From Actinokineospora iranica (lineage in GTDB: Bacteria > Actinomycetota > Actinomycetes > Mycobacteriales > Pseudonocardiaceae), in contig NZ_FMZZ01000001.1 of the NCBI RefSeq assembly GCF_900101685.1, forward strand, positions 620,001 to 684,000: a DNA stretch of 64,000 nucleotides. The letters are read 5' to 3'. Below are positions 52,334 to 61,207 of the stretch, in pieces (the stretch's first letter is position 1; every line of letters begins with the position of its first letter). The notes under the pieces were generated by a model, which made no database searches, was not told where the DNA came from, and was given only the letters and a program-made list of their open reading frames with translations. A program made the position numbers and the translations under genes.

Positions 52334-53824
52334 ATGACACCGGTGACACCGCGCTACGACGCCGTCATCGTCGGGGCGGGTTTCGGCGGCATGGGCGCGG
52401 CGATCCAGCTCGACCGGATGGGCATCGGGAACTACGTCATCCTGGAGCGGGAGGACGACCTGGGCGGCACCTGGCACGTCAACCGCTACCCCGGGCTGGC
52501 CGTCGACATCGCCTCGGTCACCTACTCGTACTCGTTCGAGCCGAACCCGTACTGGTCACGGGTCTTCGCGCCGGGCGCGGAGCTCAAGCGCTACGCCGAA
52601 CACGTCGCCGACTCCTACGGCCTGCGCGCCCGGATGCGGTTCGACACCGTGGTCGAGGGCGCGCGGTGGGACGAGGACGCCCACCTGTGGATTGTGCGCG
52701 TGCGCGGCGGCGAGCCGCTGACCGCGCGGTACCTGATCACGGCCACCGGGTTCCTCTCGCAGCCCAAGATGCCCGACATCCCGGGCATCGACACGTTCGC
52801 GGGCAAGGTGATCCACAGCGCCGCGTGGGACGACGACTACGACCTGACCGGCAAGCGGGCCGCGGTCATCGGCACCGGGGCGACCGCGGTGCAGCTCATC
52901 CCGCAGGTCGCGAAGAAGGTCGCCGAGCTCACCGTCTACCAGCGCACGCCGATCTGGGTGACGCCGAAGATCGACCGGCGCATCCCGCCGTCCGTGCAGC
53001 GGCTGTTCGCCCGCGTCCCGCTCACCCAGCGGCTGGCCCGGCTGGCCAACACCGCGCTGCTGGAACTGATCATGGTCGTCGGCGTGCTGCGCTACCGGCA
53101 GGCCCGCATCACCAACCGCGGCGCGGAGCGGATGGCCCGGGCGCACCTGCGCCGCCAGGTGCGCGACCCCGAGGTGCGCCGCAAGCTGACCCCGGACTAC
53201 TCCTTCGGCTGCAAGCGGCCCACCTTCTCCAACAACTACTTCCCCACCTTCAACCGGCCGAACGTCCACCTGGAGACCGCCCCGATCGCCCGCGTCGAGC
53301 CGGACGCGATCGTCACAGCCGACGGGCGGGTGACCGAGATCGACACCCTGCTGCTGGCCACCGGCTTCAACCTGTGGGACGCGAACTTCCCGGCCTTCGA
53401 GATCATCGGCCGCACGGGCCGCGACCTCGGCGCGTGGTGGCGCGAGACCCGGTTCCAGGCCTACGCGGGCGTGTCCATGCCGCGTTTCCCCAATCTGGTC
53501 AGCCTCAACAGCCCGTACTCCTACAGCGGCCTGTCCTACTTCACCACCATCGAAGCGCAGATGGCCCACATGGCCCGCCTGTTCGGCGAGATGAAGCGAC
53601 GCGGGGCCACCACATTCGAGGTCACCGAAGCGGCCAATGACGCCTTCCTCGACCGGATGACCACCAAACTCGGCGACTCGGTGTTCTACCTCGGTGACTG
53701 CGCCAGTTCGCGCAGCTACTACTTCAACCAGCACGGCGAGGCGGCCCTGCTCCGGCCGACCTCCACTGTGGACACGCGCCGCGAGGCAGGCCGATTTCCG
53801 CTGTCGGCCTACGAATACGCCTAG
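52334..53824 (+). CDS. Baeyer-Villiger-type flavin monooxygenase
   Basis: The product is 496 residues from ATG 52334. FAD binding: AVIVGAGFGGMGAAIQLDR. NADPH binding: AAVIGTGATAVQLIP. The fingerprint F-x-G-x3-H-x3-(W)-(P/D) is FAGKVIHSAAWDDD. GGTWHVNRYPGLAVDIAS is also typical. The enzyme oxidises ketones to esters or acts as an N- or S-monooxygenase. It stands alone between the carbonic anhydrase and an unrelated membrane gene. Confidence 0.9.
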   Translation: MTPVTPRYDAVIVGAGFGGMGAAIQLDRMGIGNYVILEREDDLGGTWHVNRYPGLAVDIASVTYSYSFEPNPYWSRVFAPGAELKRYAEHVADSYGLRARMRFDTVVEGARWDEDAHLWIVRVRGGEPLTARYLITATGFLSQPKMPDIPGIDTFAGKVIHSAAWDDDYDLTGKRAAVIGTGATAVQLIPQVAKKVAELTVYQRTPIWVTPKIDRRIPPSVQRLFARVPLTQRLARLANTALLELIMVVGVLRYRQARITNRGAERMARAHLRRQVRDPEVRRKLTPDYSFGCKRPTFSNNYFPTFNRPNVHLETAPIARVEPDAIVTADGRVTEIDTLLLATGFNLWDANFPAFEIIGRTGRDLGAWWRETRFQAYAGVSMPRFPNLVSLNSPYSYSGLSYFTTIEAQMAHMARLFGEMKRRGATTFEVTEAANDAFLDRMTTKLGDSVFYLGDCASSRSYYFNQHGEAALLRPTSTVDTRREAGRFPLSAYEYA

Positions 53825-53956
53825 GTCCTGGCCCGCCGCGGAGCCCACTCGGGGTCGCCCCCGCACACAAGGCGTTCCAGATCGGCTCTCGGACAGGACG
53901 AGCGCCTGCGCGAGCGAGCGCCCCCGCGGTCGCGCTCAGCGCGCTCGAAGGTTTTC

Positions 53957-54340
53957 ATGTTGAGCGTCACCGTCGACAACCGCCAGGCCACCGTCATACT
54001 CGCCCCCGCCCAGGGCGGCGGCTGGCACCTGGCCGCGGTGCGCGAGGGCGACAGCGACGCCACCTACGCGGGCAAGGCCGACCCGGGCAGTCTGGTGTTC
54101 GCCGAGCCGCAGATCCACGCCTGGTACCAGCTGAAGCTGGTCACGGTGCCGCCACTCAACGAGCAGGCACAGGAAGGACTGAACGGCTTCTCCAGCGGCT
54201 ACGGAACCCCGGGCGATGAGACCGGGGGCGCGTGGTACCCGGCGCCGTTGCTCGTCGGCGGTGCGGGCGCGGTGCTCGCGCTCGTGCTCGTGGGCGGCGC
54301 CTTGCTTCTCCGCCGTCACAGGCGCCACACCACCGGCTGA
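53957..54340 (+). CDS. Small C-terminally anchored membrane protein
   Basis: The product is 127 residues from ATG 53957, with GAAGG six bases upstream. About 85 soluble residues (SVTVDNRQATVILAPAQG, EPQIHAWYQLKLVTVPP) precede one hydrophobic helix (LLVGGAGAVLALVLVGGALL) and a basic tail RRHRRH. No signal peptide is seen. The topology suggests a tail-anchored protein, or the C-terminal part of a longer protein whose beginning is lost. Function unknown. Confidence 0.55.
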   Translation: MLSVTVDNRQATVILAPAQGGGWHLAAVREGDSDATYAGKADPGSLVFAEPQIHAWYQLKLVTVPPLNEQAQEGLNGFSSGYGTPGDETGGAWYPAPLLVGGAGAVLALVLVGGALLLRRHRRHTTG

Positions 54341-54432
54341 GCCCGGGCCCCTTCGTCCCGGCCCGCTCGCCGGGTGAGCGCGGGCATGGGCCAGCCGGGT
54401 GGCGGGTAGCCCCACCCGGAAAGGAGGACGAC

Positions 54433-55026
54433 ATGACCAAGCAGCGGACCCAGGACAAGGGCGCCAAGGCGCCGGACAAGAGCCAGAGCGACCTGGCCGA
54501 GATGACGGTCGCGCAGCTGCGGGACAAGGCCCACGACCTGCACATCAGCGGCGTCCACGACATGCGCAAGGACGAGCTGGTCAAGGCCGTCACCGAAGCC
54601 ATGGGCGGCGGGCAACGCGCGCCGCGGCCGCGTCGGGAGGACGAGGGCGGCGGTGGTGGCGTCCGCACCGGGAAGGACTCCTCGGACAGCCTGCGCTACT
54701 CCCAGGAGGTCACCTCGACCGACGACGAGCCGGAGCGGCCCGGCCGCAGCCTGGTGACCACCAGCCACGAGGTGATCCAGCGGTGGGCGCGCGAGCGCGA
54801 CGCCGAACCGGCCACCGTCGAGGGCACCGAGCACGGCGACCACCTCGGCGTCCTGCGCTTCGACTTCCCCGGCTACGGCGGCCAGACGCTGCGCCGGGTG
54901 AGCTGGGACGAGTGGTTCGCCACCTTCGACGAGCGCGGCCTGAACTTCATCTACCAGGAAGAGCGCTCGGACGGCTCGCAGAGCAACTTCTTCCGGCTGG
55001 AGAACCCGGATCGTGAAGACGCGTGA
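54433..55026 (+). CDS. Rho-N (SAP-like) domain protein
   Basis: The product is 197 residues from ATG 54433, preceded by a perfect AAGGAGG. The Rho termination factor N-terminal-like domain is at about residues 20-57 (LAEMTVAQLRDKAHDLHISG, MRKDELVKAVTEAM). A charged linker leads to a C-terminal domain with VTTSHEVIQRWARERDAEPA, FPGYGGQTLRRVSWDEWFAT and a conserved-looking Glu/Trp core. It probably binds nucleic acid. A hairpin follows. It opens a cluster with a ferritin-like and a hemerythrin protein. Confidence 0.8.
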   Translation: MTKQRTQDKGAKAPDKSQSDLAEMTVAQLRDKAHDLHISGVHDMRKDELVKAVTEAMGGGQRAPRPRREDEGGGGGVRTGKDSSDSLRYSQEVTSTDDEPERPGRSLVTTSHEVIQRWARERDAEPATVEGTEHGDHLGVLRFDFPGYGGQTLRRVSWDEWFATFDERGLNFIYQEERSDGSQSNFFRLENPDREDA

Positions 55027-55030
55027 ACCC

Positions 55031-55068
55031 CGCCCCCGCCCCGCGCCGTCACGGCCGGGGCGGGGGCG
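55031..55068 (+). terminator. Hairpin after Rho-N gene
   Basis: Perfect 12-bp stem cgcccccgcccc / ggggcgggggcg at 55031-55042 and 55057-55068, five bases after the stop. Confidence 0.75.
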
Positions 55069-55160
55069 TCCGTTCGAGTCATCTATGGAAAGCGGCAGTT
55101 TGGAACTCTCGCGTCCGGGGACTCGGGGTCCGCACCCCGAGTCCACCCGGAGAGGCACCC

Positions 55161-56390
55161 ATGTCGTTCAATCCGCTGGAACACCGAGGAATCCCTCTGG
55201 ACCGCCAGCTCCGCAACTGGCGTGAGCTGAACGTCGACCCGATCGACCCCGACCACGCCGACCCCTACACCCGCTGCCGGATCATCACCATGAACGGCAT
55301 CGAGGTGGAGGCGCTGATGTTCAGCCACCAGTTCGCGCGCAACTGCGCGGACATGGACGTCAAGCGGCAGCTCGCCGAGGTCCGCTATCTCGAACAGCAG
55401 CAGCAGAAGGTCGTCAACTGGCTGCTGCCCGGCACCGTGTCGGCGCTGGAGACCACCATCGCCTACGAGCAGGTCGCGGTCGACCTGACCGCGTGGGTCG
55501 CGCGGATGGAGCCGGACCCCTACCTGACCCAGGCTTACCAGTTCGGCGTGCTCGAGGACTTCGACCACCTCTACCGGTACGCGAACCTCTACGAGATGAT
55601 CCAGCACCGCAAGGCCGAGAAGATCGTCAACGGCCTCACCGAGGTGATCCCCGGCAGGCCGACCAAGTACCACCACCGCCACCCGGCCGACAACGTGCGC
55701 GCGCCGTACGACCGCACGACCACCGCGCCGATCTCGAAGCTGCACGCGCTGACGATCATGTCGGCCGAGCAGCAGACGATGAACTTCTACATGAACGTCG
55801 GCCCGCAGTACATGGAACCGATCGCCCGGCAGCTCTACCAGGAGATCGGGCTCATCGAGGAGGAGCACGTCACCCACTACGAGTCGCTGGTCGACCCCGG
55901 CGAGACCTGGTGGGAGCGGCTGGTGCTGCACGAGTACAACGAGTGCTACCTCTACCACTCCTTCATGCAGACCGAGTCCGACCGGCGGATCAAGGCCATC
56001 TGGGAGCTGCACCTGAACATGGAGCTTGAGCACCTGCGGGTCGCCTGCGACCTGCTGCGGACCCACGACGGGCGGGAACCGGAGGAGGTCACCGGGCCCG
56101 CGCTCCCGGAGCCGGTGACCTTCGAGCCCAACAAGGCCTACCTGCGCGAACTGCTCGACACCCAGATCGACCTGACCACCCTCGGCGAGGGCTACGTCCG
56201 CGACGCCCACGAGCGGTTCGAGCGGATGCAGGAAGCCCTCAACGGCGACGGGCCCCCGCCGAGCGAGACGGTGATCGATGAGCACCGGGAGCGGTTCGGC
56301 CAGGATTACCGGCTCTCGACCGAGGGCGAGCACCCCGTCGAGGAACTGCGGGCGCCCCAGCCCACCGGGACCACCGGCGGCCAGCGATGA
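55161..56390 (+). CDS. Ferritin-like diiron-type protein
   Basis: The product is 409 residues from ATG 55161, with GAGAGG upstream. It is helical, with ferritin-like carboxylate/His clusters: VSALETTIAYEQVAVDL, EIGLIEEEHVTHYESL and LNMELEHLRVACDLL. The spacing fits a four-helix diiron bundle. No signal peptide is present. The stop overlaps the ATG of a hemerythrin gene. A role in iron or oxidative stress is inferred from this pairing; the exact activity is unknown. Confidence 0.75.
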   Translation: MSFNPLEHRGIPLDRQLRNWRELNVDPIDPDHADPYTRCRIITMNGIEVEALMFSHQFARNCADMDVKRQLAEVRYLEQQQQKVVNWLLPGTVSALETTIAYEQVAVDLTAWVARMEPDPYLTQAYQFGVLEDFDHLYRYANLYEMIQHRKAEKIVNGLTEVIPGRPTKYHHRHPADNVRAPYDRTTTAPISKLHALTIMSAEQQTMNFYMNVGPQYMEPIARQLYQEIGLIEEEHVTHYESLVDPGETWWERLVLHEYNECYLYHSFMQTESDRRIKAIWELHLNMELEHLRVACDLLRTHDGREPEEVTGPALPEPVTFEPNKAYLRELLDTQIDLTTLGEGYVRDAHERFERMQEALNGDGPPPSETVIDEHRERFGQDYRLSTEGEHPVEELRAPQPTGTTGGQR

Positions 56391-56968
56391 TCGAGACGAC
56401 GACCGAGACGACGACCGGGCCGGACGTGGTCGAACTGCTGATCGGCCAGCACATGCGCATCCGCGACCTGTTCGCCCGCGTCGAGGAGAGCGAGGGCGCG
56501 CGACGGCGGGAGGCCTTCGCCGACCTCGTGCGGATGCTCGCCGTGCACGAGACGGCCGAGGAACTCGTCGTGCACCCCGCGGCGCGCGCCGCCATCGAGG
56601 GCGGCGACGACGTGGTGGACGACCGGCTGGCCGAGGAAAACCACGCCAAGCACCTGCTCAAGCGCCTCGATGACGCGGGCCCCGACGCGCCGGAGTTCCC
56701 CGACCTGCTGGAACTGCTGCGGGTCGCCGTCCTCGACCACGCCAGCCACGAGGAGCAGCACGAGTTCCGGTACCTGCGGCGCAATCTGTCCCCGGACCGG
56801 CTGGCCGCCCTCGCGGGAGCCGTCCGCGCCGCCGAGAAGTTCGCCCCGACGCACCCGCACCCGGGCGCCGAGTCCGCCACCGCGAATCTCGCCGCGGGCC
56901 CGGCCCTGGCGGTGTTCGACCGCGTCAAGGACGCCGTCCGCGCCGCGGTCGGCGATTCCGACCGCTGA
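56387..56968 (+). CDS. Hemerythrin HHE-domain protein
   Basis: The product is 193 residues. HHE metal ligands are seen in LLIGQHMRIRDLF, LAVHETAEELVVHP, AEENHAKHLLKRLD and LDHASHEEQHEFRYLRR. The start overlaps the ferritin-like gene stop (ATGA), so the two proteins are made together. It should hold a diiron site that senses or handles O2, NO or iron. A 15-bp hairpin follows. Confidence 0.9.
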   Translation: MIETTTETTTGPDVVELLIGQHMRIRDLFARVEESEGARRREAFADLVRMLAVHETAEELVVHPAARAAIEGGDDVVDDRLAEENHAKHLLKRLDDAGPDAPEFPDLLELLRVAVLDHASHEEQHEFRYLRRNLSPDRLAALAGAVRAAEKFAPTHPHPGAESATANLAAGPALAVFDRVKDAVRAAVGDSDR

Positions 56969-56972
56969 TCCC

Positions 56973-57012
56973 CGGCGGCCGCCACCTCCGGTCGACGAGG
57001 TGGCGGCCGCCG
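56973..57012 (+). terminator. Strong hairpin terminator
   Basis: Perfect 15-bp stem cggcggccgccacct / aggtggcggccgccg at 56973-56987 and 56998-57012, just after the hemerythrin stop. Confidence 0.85.
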
Positions 57013-57140
57013 CGTCTGGTCACCGCGCCGCGGCCGCCCCGATCCCGGTCGGTGGCGAAAGGTTGCCCTGTCCCATGTGGACCGCAACGGCCGCGAACCC
57101 GCCCCGTCGTGACGGAACGGACAGCGCGGACCGGAGGTGT

Positions 57141-57184
57141 TGATCAATTCGAGTGATCATCTTCCCCGGAGGGGTGATATCACC
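57141..57184. promoter_or_regulatory. Palindromes upstream of amino-acid oxidase
   Basis: Two TGATCA boxes at 57141-57146 and 57154-57159, and a perfect palindrome ggtgatatcacc at 57173-57184. They lie 210-250 bases before the oxidase start, in the ~380-base gene-free stretch 57013-57394 where its promoter must be; nothing else was recognised there. Confidence 0.45.
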
Positions 57185-57394
57185 GAGACACCCTCCCCCG
57201 ACGGTCAGCGGTCCGTGCGTCGCCCAGGAAGTAGCGAAGACGCCTGCCGACGCGAAACCCGTTGCGGCACAAGGAGAAGTCCGGTCCGCCCGCCGATCTC
57301 CGCGCTCGCCGCGCCGGAGCATTCGCATGAAACACGCACCCGGCCGGGTGGATCCGGCCCGGCGTTCTTCCCTCGTCGGCGGTGAGCCAATTCG

Positions 57395-59407
57395 ATGAGG
57401 GGCATGGACCAGATCGACCACCAAGCCACCGGCGGCACCATGAAGCGCCGTTCCCTCTTCGCCGCCGCCGGACTCGTCGCCGCGACGCCCGTGGTGACCC
57501 AGCTCGCCCTGCCCACGACCGCGTCCGCCATGGCGCCGGTCAAGCCGAGGTCCGACGAGGACCGGTGGCAGCGGTGCGTCGCGCTGGCCCGCGACCTGCT
57601 GCTGATCGGTCCTGGCAACGAGGACCTCAAGCTGGAGTACCTGCGCGTCCTGATCGATGAGGGGCTGCCCAAGACCACGCACCCGAAGCGGGTCCTGGTC
57701 GTCGGCGCGGGCATCACCGGCCTGGTCTCGGGAATGCTGCTCAAGCGCGCGGGCCACGACGTGACGATCCTGGAGGCCAACGCCAGCCGCATCGGCGGGC
57801 GGATCAAGACCTTCCGGCGCGGCCCGGAGTGGGCGGGCAAGCCCGACCCGTTCACCGACCCGGCCCAGTTCGCCGAGGCGGGCGCGATGCGCATCCCCGA
57901 CTTCCACCCGCTGACGATGGCGCTGATCGACAAGCTGGGCCTGAAGCGGCGGCTGTTCTACAACGTCGACATCAAGCCGGGCACCGGTTCCCCCGGCAAG
58001 AGCCTGCCGCCGGTGGAGTACCGCTCGTTCACCGGGACCGTGTGGAAGCGCGGCGGCTCCGGCGAGGGCTTCGTGGCCCCCGAGGTCGCCAACCGGACCT
58101 GGATCAACACCAACGGCGAGCGGACGCGCCGGGCGGACTACTCCGTCGCGCCGCAGGACATCAACGCGGGCTTCGGGGTGTCCGACGAGGAGTTGAAGAC
58201 CACCGCGGGCGCGCTGCTGGACAAGGTGCTCGACCCGGTCCGCGACTACTACTCCTACGTCGGCGCGGACGGGCAGCGCGTCAACAAGCCGGTCGGCGAG
58301 TGGATCGAGGGCTGGGCGCAGGTCATCTACGACCTCGACGGCTACTCGATGTCGGGCTACCTCAGCGAGTACGCCGGTCTCGGCGAGCGCGCGGTCGACC
58401 TGATCGGCACCCTGGAGAACCTCACCTCCCGGATGCCGCTGGCGTTCATGCACAGCTTCCTGACCCGCAGCCTGGTCGACGCGCGCGCCCGGTACTGGGA
58501 GATCGAGGGCGGCACCGCGATGCTGCCGTACGCGATGCTGCCGGAGATGGAGCGCGACATCCGGATGAACGAGCGGATGATCCGGATGGAGTACTGGGAC
58601 CAGGAGCGGGACACCTCGGCTCTGGAGCACGTGAGCGCCAACGGCGACAAGGTCTGGGTCGAGACCACGACCGAGAACGGCACCGACGAGCTCTGCGCGG
58701 GCGAGACGGTCCAGAAGACCCGCTCGTTCACCGCCGACACCGCGATCGTGACCATCCCGTTCTCCGCGCTGCGGCACGTGCAGATCTCGCCGCTGATGTC
58801 CTACGTCAAGCGGCGCGCGATCATCGAGTTGCACTACGACTCGGCCACGAAGGTGCTGCTGGAGTTCAACCGGCGGTGGTGGGAGTTCACCGAGGACCAG
58901 TGGCGCGAGGAGCTGAACGCGATCAAGCCCGGCCTCTACGACCACTACCGGAAGCTGGACAAGACCGAGGCGACCACCGTGGTCGGCGGCGGCTCGGTGA
59001 CCGACAACCCCAACCGGTTCACCTACTTCCCCTCGCACCCGGTGCCGGGAAGCCCCGGCGGGGTGGTGCTGGCCAGCTACAGCTGGGCCGACGACGCGTC
59101 CAAATGGGACGCCATGCACGACGACGAGCGCTACGCCTACGCCCTGCGCGGAATGCAGTCGGTGTTCGGCAAGCGCATCGAAGCGTTCTACACCCAGAAA
59201 GGCCAGACGCAGAGCTGGCTGCGCAACCGGTACGCCTTCGGTGAGGCCGCCGTGTTCACCCCCCGGCAACTCACCGAACTGCATCTCGACATCGGCACCC
59301 CTGAAGGACCGGTGCATTTCGCGGGCGAGCACACCTCCTTGAAACACGCCTGGATCGAGGGGTCGCTCGAATCCGCGGTACGCGTCGCGCTGGAGGTCAA
59401 CTCCTAG
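57395..59407 (+). CDS. Secreted L-amino-acid oxidase (FAD amine oxidase)
   Basis: The product is 670 residues from ATG 57395; ATGs at 57404 and 57440 are alternatives. The twin-arginine signal [16 protein letters not shown] ends near ASAMA. FAD binding: [22 protein letters not shown], with [14 protein letters not shown] next. [15 protein letters not shown] and the C-terminal [19 protein letters not shown] are typical of L-amino-acid oxidases. The length and layout resemble Streptomyces L-glutamate oxidase, which is cut into three chains. It should oxidise an amino acid to a keto acid, ammonia and H2O2 outside the cell. A 21-bp hairpin follows. Confidence 0.9.
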   Translation: MRGMDQIDHQATGGTMKRRSLFAAAGLVAATPVVTQLALPTTASAMAPVKPRSDEDRWQRCVALARDLLLIGPGNEDLKLEYLRVLIDEGLPKTTHPKRVLVVGAGITGLVSGMLLKRAGHDVTILEANASRIGGRIKTFRRGPEWAGKPDPFTDPAQFAEAGAMRIPDFHPLTMALIDKLGLKRRLFYNVDIKPGTGSPGKSLPPVEYRSFTGTVWKRGGSGEGFVAPEVANRTWINTNGERTRRADYSVAPQDINAGFGVSDEELKTTAGALLDKVLDPVRDYYSYVGADGQRVNKPVGEWIEGWAQVIYDLDGYSMSGYLSEYAGLGERAVDLIGTLENLTSRMPLAFMHSFLTRSLVDARARYWEIEGGTAMLPYAMLPEMERDIRMNERMIRMEYWDQERDTSALEHVSANGDKVWVETTTENGTDELCAGETVQKTRSFTADTAIVTIPFSALRHVQISPLMSYVKRRAIIELHYDSATKVLLEFNRRWWEFTEDQWREELNAIKPGLYDHYRKLDKTEATTVVGGGSVTDNPNRFTYFPSHPVPGSPGGVVLASYSWADDASKWDAMHDDERYAYALRGMQSVFGKRIEAFYTQKGQTQSWLRNRYAFGEAAVFTPRQLTELHLDIGTPEGPVHFAGEHTSLKHAWIEGSLESAVRVALEVNS

Positions 59408-59429
59408 CGCGGCGCGGTCGCCGGGGCCT

Positions 59430-59475
59430 CGCGAGTCCTTGTGGCGGCGGTTCGCCGCCGCCACAAGGACTCGCG
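59430..59475 (+). terminator. 21-bp hairpin with TTCG loop
   Basis: Perfect 21-bp inverted repeat at 59430-59450 and 59455-59475 (starts cgcgagtccttgtggcggcg) closed by a TTCG tetraloop, 23 bases after the oxidase stop. Confidence 0.9.
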
Positions 59476-59504
59476 GGCTGTTCGGACCGTTGTCCCGTTC
59501 TGCC

Positions 59505-59552
59505 CGTTGTTTTTTCCGACCGTTGTTCTTTCCGACCGTTGTTCTTTCCGAC
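59505..59552. repeat. 16-bp tandem repeat
   Basis: Three copies of cgttgttctttccgac (the first has one difference) at 59505-59520, 59521-59536 and 59537-59552, followed by a partial unit, between the hairpin and the WGxxGxxG gene. Confidence 0.8.
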
Positions 59553-59575
59553 CGTTGTGCCGCGTTCTGGTCGTG

Positions 59576-59836
59576 TCAGCGTGTCGGTTCTCTGTGGTAG
59601 GGGTTTTCCACGACCCGCTTCCGGGTGGGCATCAGCCCGAACAGGCCCAGCAGCCCGAAGAGGCCGAGCCAGCCCCAACTGGTGTCGGAGTCGCGGTCCT
59701 GCGAGTCCTGTTCCTGGGCCGCCTGGACGGTTGAGGATTCCCCGGGCGGCACGGCTTCTGCCGTTGACGCGACGGCCAGTGGCAAGAAGACGGCCGTGAC
59801 GATCGCGGCCACATGTTTTCGGGTCCCGTGGTTCAT
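59576..59836 (-). CDS. WGxxGxxG-type surface protein
   Basis: The product is 86 residues from ATG 59836. A Sec signal (KHVAAIVTAVFLPLAVASTA) is followed by a Gln/Ser/Asp spacer and the C-terminal WGWLGLFGLLGLFGL helix with basic residues behind it (PTRKR). This matches the small WGxxGxxG proteins, which have a sorting-signal-like tail. The role is unknown. It precedes the tandem repeats and hairpin. Confidence 0.8.
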   Translation of the reverse strand: MNHGTRKHVAAIVTAVFLPLAVASTAEAVPPGESSTVQAAQEQDSQDRDSDTSWGWLGLFGLLGLFGLMPTRKRVVENPYHREPTR

Positions 59837-59979
59837 CGCGCACAACACCTTTCCGTCATCGCTGCGGGTGTCGTTGCCGGTGGTAGCACTGCGGGGGTGT
59901 TTTCCACACCCTGACCAGCAAGTACCCCGGCAAACCACGGGCACGCCCACGGCCACCCGTTCGGGTAACCGGCCCACTG

Positions 59980-61194
59980 TCACCAGGTGCTGTTGACCAG
60001 ACCGGTGCCGAGGTAGACCTGGTCGAAGCCGTTGCCGTCGTTGTCGTCGGTGTAGGCCAGGGTGATCTGGCCCCACGGGTCCACCGCCACCGCGGGCTCG
60101 TCCTGCCGCCCGGCGGTGGTCGTGTGCACCCGCAGCCGCGGCAGCCTGCCGGTGACCGAGCCGTCCGGGTTGAGGCCCTGGGCGTGGACGTCGGCCGCCT
60201 CCGTCCAGTTGACGACGGCGAAGCGCTGGTCGTCGATGCCGACCTGGGGCACGGAACCGGGCACGACCGTCTCGGCCGCGCCGACGCCGGTCGCGGTGAA
60301 CGAGCGGACGCCGATCTGCGGCACGCCGGTGTGGTCGGTCTCCCAGCCCACGACGAAGTCGCCGTTGGCGTTCGCGGCGACCGACGGCAGCCGCTGCTGG
60401 CCCGCGGCGGTCACGTTGGCGACGCCCTGGGCGAGCTTGACGCCGCCGGTCGGGGTGAGGATCTTGCGGGCCACGTTCGACACGCCGTTGGCGTCGCCGT
60501 CCTCGTCCCAGACCACGATCGCGTTGCCCGCCGCGCCCATCGCCACGTCCGGGGTCCGGTGCGTGCCGCCGGTGGCGTTCACCTGCGCCTCGTAGGTCTT
60601 GCTGGTGATCGAGGCGAACCCGGACACCCGCACGGTCGGCGCCGCGGCGCCCTGCTGGTCCTCGAACGCCACGGCGAACCCGGGGCCCTCCGGGTCGGCG
60701 GCCACGGCCGGGTTGAGCTGCTGCCCGGCCGAGTCGGCGTTCGCGGCGGCCGACCCGGTGACAGTGCCCGCGGCGTTCACCGCGCGGACGGCGATGTTGT
60801 AGAAGCCGTTGCCGTCCGGGTCCTCCGACCAGACCACGATCGCGCTGCCGTCCTCGCGCAGCGCCACGTCGGGCTGGACGTGGCGCCAGTTCCCGGTGCC
60901 AGCGGCCGACAGCTTCGTCTCGAACAGCGACGTGCCGTTCCGGTATAAGCGCAGGAAGACCTCACTGTGCACCGGGTCGGTGGGGGTCGTGGCGTCCCGG
61001 TCGTCCTCCCAGACCACGGCGGTGTAGCCGGTGCGGACGGCGGCGGTCGCGGCGTTGTCCTGGTCCCCGGTGGCGACGCTGTTCGCCGTGGTCCAGGTGA
61101 TGTCCGCGGGCGTGGTCCCGCCCGCGTGGGCGGTGCCCGCGAACGCGACGGCTCCGGTGAGCGTCAGGGCGGTGATGATCAGATAGCTGCGCAT
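59980..61194 (-). CDS. Secreted beta-repeat protein
   Basis: The product is 404 residues with a Sec signal (YLIITALTLTGAVAFAG, cleavage after AHA). The mature protein is repeats of about 50 residues of the form 'xxAVVWEDDxD...', 'AIVVWSEDPDGNGFYNIAVR', 'AVAFEDQQG', 'AIVVWDEDGDANG' and 'FVVGWETDHTG', probably a beta-propeller. Repeated Asp-rich turns could bind calcium. It follows the PhoD gene on the same strand by 13 bases, so the two are probably co-transcribed. Confidence 0.75.
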   Translation of the reverse strand: MRSYLIITALTLTGAVAFAGTAHAGGTTPADITWTTANSVATGDQDNAATAAVRTGYTAVVWEDDRDATTPTDPVHSEVFLRLYRNGTSLFETKLSAAGTGNWRHVQPDVALREDGSAIVVWSEDPDGNGFYNIAVRAVNAAGTVTGSAAANADSAGQQLNPAVAADPEGPGFAVAFEDQQGAAAPTVRVSGFASITSKTYEAQVNATGGTHRTPDVAMGAAGNAIVVWDEDGDANGVSNVARKILTPTGGVKLAQGVANVTAAGQQRLPSVAANANGDFVVGWETDHTGVPQIGVRSFTATGVGAAETVVPGSVPQVGIDDQRFAVVNWTEAADVHAQGLNPDGSVTGRLPRLRVHTTTAGRQDEPAVAVDPWGQITLAYTDDNDGNGFDQVYLGTGLVNSTW

Positions 61195-61207
61195 GTCGTC
61201 TCTTCCC

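Noticed and set aside
57020-59464. An 814-residue minus-strand frame
   Set aside because: Antisense of the amino-acid oxidase, which has a signal peptide and FAD motifs.
59505-59552. 16-bp tandem repeats as an integration or replication site
   Set aside because: No integrase, tRNA or DnaA-box pattern nearby; only reported as a repeat.
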